From Sphingobacteriales bacterium (GTDB lineage Bacteria > Bacteroidota > Bacteroidia > Sphingobacteriales > Sphingobacteriaceae), in contig CANJWU010000037.1 of assembly GCA_947478655.1 (NCBI GenBank), positions 1-8,886 on the forward strand: DNA of 8,886 nt, written 5' to 3'. Made by a program: the position numbers and the translations under genes. Under the pieces are notes generated by a model. It was not told the DNA's origin, ran no database searches, and saw only the letters and a program-made list of their open reading frames with translations. Below are positions 6,266 through 8,886 of this stretch, piece by piece (the first letter of the stretch is position 1; every line of letters begins with the position of its first letter).

Positions 6266-7693
6266 ATGGAAAGCATAAAAGGGATATTTCAAAAAGAGCA
6301 CGATGAGCTTAGGCAAGGTGAGGCGATCATGATTGAGCCAACCATTGCAAATGCTGCAGCGAGAAAGTTATATATTGAAAGTTATGGCTGTGCCATGAAC
6401 TTTGCCGATTCGGAAGTGGTTGCATCAATCATGTTAGAAATGGGATTTCAAACAACTTCAGATTATAAAGAAGCCGATGTTGTTTTTATCAATACCTGTT
6501 CTATTCGCGAAAATGCCGAGCAAAGAATTCGTAAAAGACTAACCGACTTTAGGGCACAAAAAATTGCCAAGCCAAGCACCATTGTTGGTGTATTAGGTTG
6601 CATGGCAGAAAGACTAAAAGCAAAATTTATTGAAGAAGAAAAATTAGTTGATTTGGTTATTGGTCCAGATGCTTATAGAGATTTACCTTTATTATTATCT
6701 CAAGCAGACGATGGCCAAAAAGCAATCAATGTATTATTATCTAGAGAAGAAACCTACGCAGACATCACACCACTTAGATTAAATACGAATGGTGTAAATG
6801 CTTACGTTTCTATTATGCGTGGCTGTGACAATATGTGTTCCTTCTGTGTGGTCCCATTTACAAGGGGTAGAGAGCGAAGTAGAAATGTGAATTCAATTCT
6901 TAATGAGGTAGCTGATTTATTTTCGAATGGTTATCGTGAAGTAGTTTTATTAGGACAAAATGTAGATTCTTATAAATGGTTAGATGAATCAACGCAAGAG
7001 CTTACCAATTTTGCCAAATTATTGTCGCTTGTTGCAAAAGTAAATCCACTCATGCGTGTTCGATTTTCTACCTCACATCCAAAAGATATTACTGACGAAG
7101 TTTTACAAACCATTGCCGATCATGCTAATATTTGTAATTCAATTCATTTACCTGTTCAATCTGGAAGTACATCAGTGTTAGACCGAATGAATAGAAACTA
7201 TTCGAGAGAATGGTATTTAAATAGAATTGATGCCATTAGAAGAATAATTCCTGGATGCGCAATTTCGACCGATATTATCACTGGTTTTTGTGGCGAAACA
7301 GAAGAGGAATTTAAGGATACCTTGAGTATGATGGCTTATGTAAAATTTAATTACGCTTATCAATTCTCTTATTCTGAAAGGCCCGGCACGCCTGCAGCAA
7401 AGAAAATGAAAGATGACATTGACGATGTTACTAAAGCTAAAAGACTAGACCAAGTGATTGCCTTACAAAGAGGACACAGTTTAGAAAAATTAAAAGAATT
7501 TGTAGGACAAACGCACGAAGTATTAATCGAAGGGTTTTCTAAAAAATCAACAAATGATTTTGCCGGTAAGAATGATCAAAATGCAGTAGTTGTTTTTCCA
7601 GTAGCAGATTCTTATAAAAAAGGTGATTACGTACAAGTACTCATTGAAAGTTGCACTTCAGCTACGCTGATTGGTAAAATTGTAAAAATTTAA
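6266..7693 (+). CDS. miaB: tRNA-2-methylthio-N6-dimethylallyladenosine synthase MiaB
   Basis: MiaB is a radical-SAM methylthiotransferase that converts i6A37 to ms2i6A37 in tRNAs reading UNN codons, stabilising codon pairing. All domains are present in 475 aa. The N-terminal MTTase domain carries Cys42 (ESYGCAMN), Cys78 ([13 protein letters not shown]) and Cys112 (LGCMAER), which bind the auxiliary 4Fe-4S cluster. The radical-SAM motif CDNMCSFC (Cys187, Cys191, Cys194) sits in [20 protein letters not shown]. Downstream are LPVQSGS and [16 protein letters not shown], and a C-terminal TRAM domain covers about 412-475. GFCGET replaces the more common GFPGET; I recall Cys here in Bacteroidota. 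The N-terminal extension of about 32 residues, with HDELRQGEA, also looks typical of the phylum and supports the start at 6266 over Met22. The 3-nt gap to the next gene implies an operon. MtaB and RimO are the alternatives, but the [12 protein letters not shown] and [13 protein letters not shown] motifs favour MiaB. Confidence 0.97.
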   Translation: MESIKGIFQKEHDELRQGEAIMIEPTIANAAARKLYIESYGCAMNFADSEVVASIMLEMGFQTTSDYKEADVVFINTCSIRENAEQRIRKRLTDFRAQKIAKPSTIVGVLGCMAERLKAKFIEEEKLVDLVIGPDAYRDLPLLLSQADDGQKAINVLLSREETYADITPLRLNTNGVNAYVSIMRGCDNMCSFCVVPFTRGRERSRNVNSILNEVADLFSNGYREVVLLGQNVDSYKWLDESTQELTNFAKLLSLVAKVNPLMRVRFSTSHPKDITDEVLQTIADHANICNSIHLPVQSGSTSVLDRMNRNYSREWYLNRIDAIRRIIPGCAISTDIITGFCGETEEEFKDTLSMMAYVKFNYAYQFSYSERPGTPAAKKMKDDIDDVTKAKRLDQVIALQRGHSLEKLKEFVGQTHEVLIEGFSKKSTNDFAGKNDQNAVVVFPVADSYKKGDYVQVLIESCTSATLIGKIVKI

Positions 7694-7696
7694 TAA

Positions 7697-8886
7697 ATGG
7701 AATTACAAGTAATTAAAAATAGATTTGGAATAATTGGCAATTCGCCATTATTGAATAGAGCCATAGACATTGCAACACAAGTAGCGCCTACCGATATTTC
7801 TGTTTTAATTACCGGAGAAAGTGGTAGCGGAAAAGAAGTTTTTTCGCAAATTATTCATCAATTAAGCGCCCGTAAGCATGGTCCATTTATTGCAGTTAAC
7901 TGCGGCGCAATACCAGAAGGCACAATAGATTCCGAGCTTTTCGGTCACGAAAAAGGTTCTTTCACTGGGGCGCACGAAGCCAGAAAAGGCTACTTTGAAG
8001 TAGTAAGCGGTGGCACTATATTTTTAGACGAAGTGGCTGAGTTACCCATTGGCACCCAAGCACGATTATTGCGCGTGTTAGAAACTGGCGAATATTTACG
8101 AGTGGGTTCTTCGAAAGTGCAAAAAACAAATGTGAGAATTGTTGCAGCAACCAACGTAAATGTTTACGAAGCGGTTCAACGCGGAAAATTTAGAGAAGAT
8201 TTATATTACCGATTAAATACTGTTCCCTTAAAAGTACCATCACTTAGAGAACGCAAAGAAGATGTGTATTTATTATTTAGAAAATTTATCTCCGATTTTT
8301 CGGTAAAGTACAGAAGCCCGAATATTCAGCTAAACGAAGAAGCAAGAGCTATTCTAGCGCATTATACTTGGCCAGGAAATATTAGACAATTAAAAAATGT
8401 AGCGGAGCAAATTTCTGTATTGCAAAATGGGCAACAAGAAATGGATGCGCAAGAGCTGATTAAATATTTACCATTTGAACAACCTATGAGCGGTTTGCCT
8501 GCAAAATTAGGCCAACATGCCGATAATGATTTTTCGGAGAGAGATATTTTATATAAGGTGTTGTTTGATATGAAAAAAGACCTCACCGATTTAAAAAAGG
8601 TGGTCTTAGATTTATTGCAAAATTCTGGCACAGCCAATGAGTTTATTGCAGACAATACCAATATTATCAATAAATTGGTTCAAGAAATAAATCCAACAAA
8701 TTTGGAGTACACAGGTTTTCAAATGCCTATGCAAGTAAGCCCTACGAGCCAATCAAATAGCCCGTTTCAGCCAAATAACTTTCACGCTAATCCTTATAAA
8801 TTAGATGCACCCATAGAAGAGGTAGAAGAAACCTTATCTTTAGAAGATAAAGAGATTGACTATATTAAAAAAGCATTAAAGAAACA
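7697..8886 (+). CDS. Sigma-54-dependent transcription activator (AAA+), no receiver domain, 3'-truncated
   Basis: The frame runs from ATG at 7697 off the window end: 396 full codons plus two bases. It is an enhancer-binding-protein ATPase that remodels sigma-54 RNA polymerase. The AAA+ domain begins almost at residue 10 (IIGNSPLLNRAI), so there is no receiver, GAF or PAS domain. Visible motifs are Walker A GESGSGKE (40-47), the sigma-54-contacting loop as GSFTGA (87-92, usually GAFTGA), Walker B GGTIFLDEV (105-113), FREDLYYRLN (165-174) with the arginine-finger region, LRERKEDV (183-190) and sensor II WPGNIRQLKN (225-234). A helical segment (about 280-307, ERDILYKVLFDMKKDLTDLK) and a Ser/Asn/Gln/Pro-rich linker (about 320-365) follow, then EDKEIDYIKKALKKH, which normally leads into the Fis-type helix-turn-helix cut off here. 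It starts 3 nt after the miaB stop without a Shine-Dalgarno, suggesting translational coupling. Target genes are unknown. Confidence 0.95.
   Translation, partial: MELQVIKNRFGIIGNSPLLNRAIDIATQVAPTDISVLITGESGSGKEVFSQIIHQLSARKHGPFIAVNCGAIPEGTIDSELFGHEKGSFTGAHEARKGYFEVVSGGTIFLDEVAELPIGTQARLLRVLETGEYLRVGSSKVQKTNVRIVAATNVNVYEAVQRGKFREDLYYRLNTVPLKVPSLRERKEDVYLLFRKFISDFSVKYRSPNIQLNEEARAILAHYTWPGNIRQLKNVAEQISVLQNGQQEMDAQELIKYLPFEQPMSGLPAKLGQHADNDFSERDILYKVLFDMKKDLTDLKKVVLDLLQNSGTANEFIADNTNIINKLVQEINPTNLEYTGFQMPMQVSPTSQSNSPFQPNNFHANPYKLDAPIEEVEETLSLEDKEIDYIKKALKK

Noticed and set aside
8362..8670. Open frame of 102 codons on the - strand
   Set aside because: It is antisense to the sigma-54 activator gene, which is continuous and motif-rich on the + strand. 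The - strand peptide is a low-complexity shadow.
1..8886. Mobile element, CRISPR array, tRNA/rRNA, riboswitch or defence system
   Set aside because: No transposase or integrase motifs, no spaced direct repeats, no tRNA cloverleaf, and no long untranslated leader that could hold a riboswitch. Gene order and composition look like core chromosome.

Overview
The window reads as ordinary chromosomal DNA of a low-GC member of the Bacteroidota, probably Sphingobacteriia-like (the rank below phylum is a guess). The evidence is the Bacteroidota-style outer-membrane protein at the left edge, the AsmA-like and coiled-coil membrane proteins of types common in this phylum, a MiaB with a GFCGET rather than GFPGET motif, the miaB / sigma-54-activator gene pair, starts without clear Shine-Dalgarno sequences in A/T-rich leaders, and possible TAnnTTTG-type promoter elements. 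There is no sign of phage, IS elements, CRISPR, RNA genes or defence genes.

Layout. (1) 1-2531, + strand: the 3' part of a large probable outer-membrane beta-barrel protein that begins before the window. (2) 2541-6153, - strand: four genes read leftwards, converging on gene 1 with a 9-nt gap. In transcription order they are an AsmA-like membrane-anchored protein (577 aa), a lipoprotein-type glutathione peroxidase (188 aa), a very strong hairpin terminator at 3745-3787, a small DUF1844 protein (85 aa), and a single-pass membrane coiled-coil protein (304 aa). The terminator divides this block into two transcription units. (3) 6154-6265: a 112-nt divergent promoter region. (4) 6266-8886, + strand: miaB (tRNA ms2i6A methylthiotransferase), then, 3 nt after its stop, a sigma-54-type AAA+ transcription activator with no N-terminal sensory domain. 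The window edge cuts this gene just before the expected Fis-type DNA-binding helix-turn-helix.

How they fit together. The - strand genes are mostly cell-envelope proteins plus one peroxide-detoxifying enzyme. The + strand pair couples a tRNA-modification enzyme to a regulator in one probable operon; from memory this order is conserved in Bacteroidota and often continues into lptE/secG-type envelope genes. I found no convincing new biological system. The points most worth a second look are the 20-bp perfect terminator stem that overlaps a possible promoter for the next gene, the receiver-less activator with a GSFTGA loop tied to miaB, and the uncharacterised surface protein with a calcium-loop-like motif. 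All gene stretches are tightly packed and no gap exceeds 112 nt.
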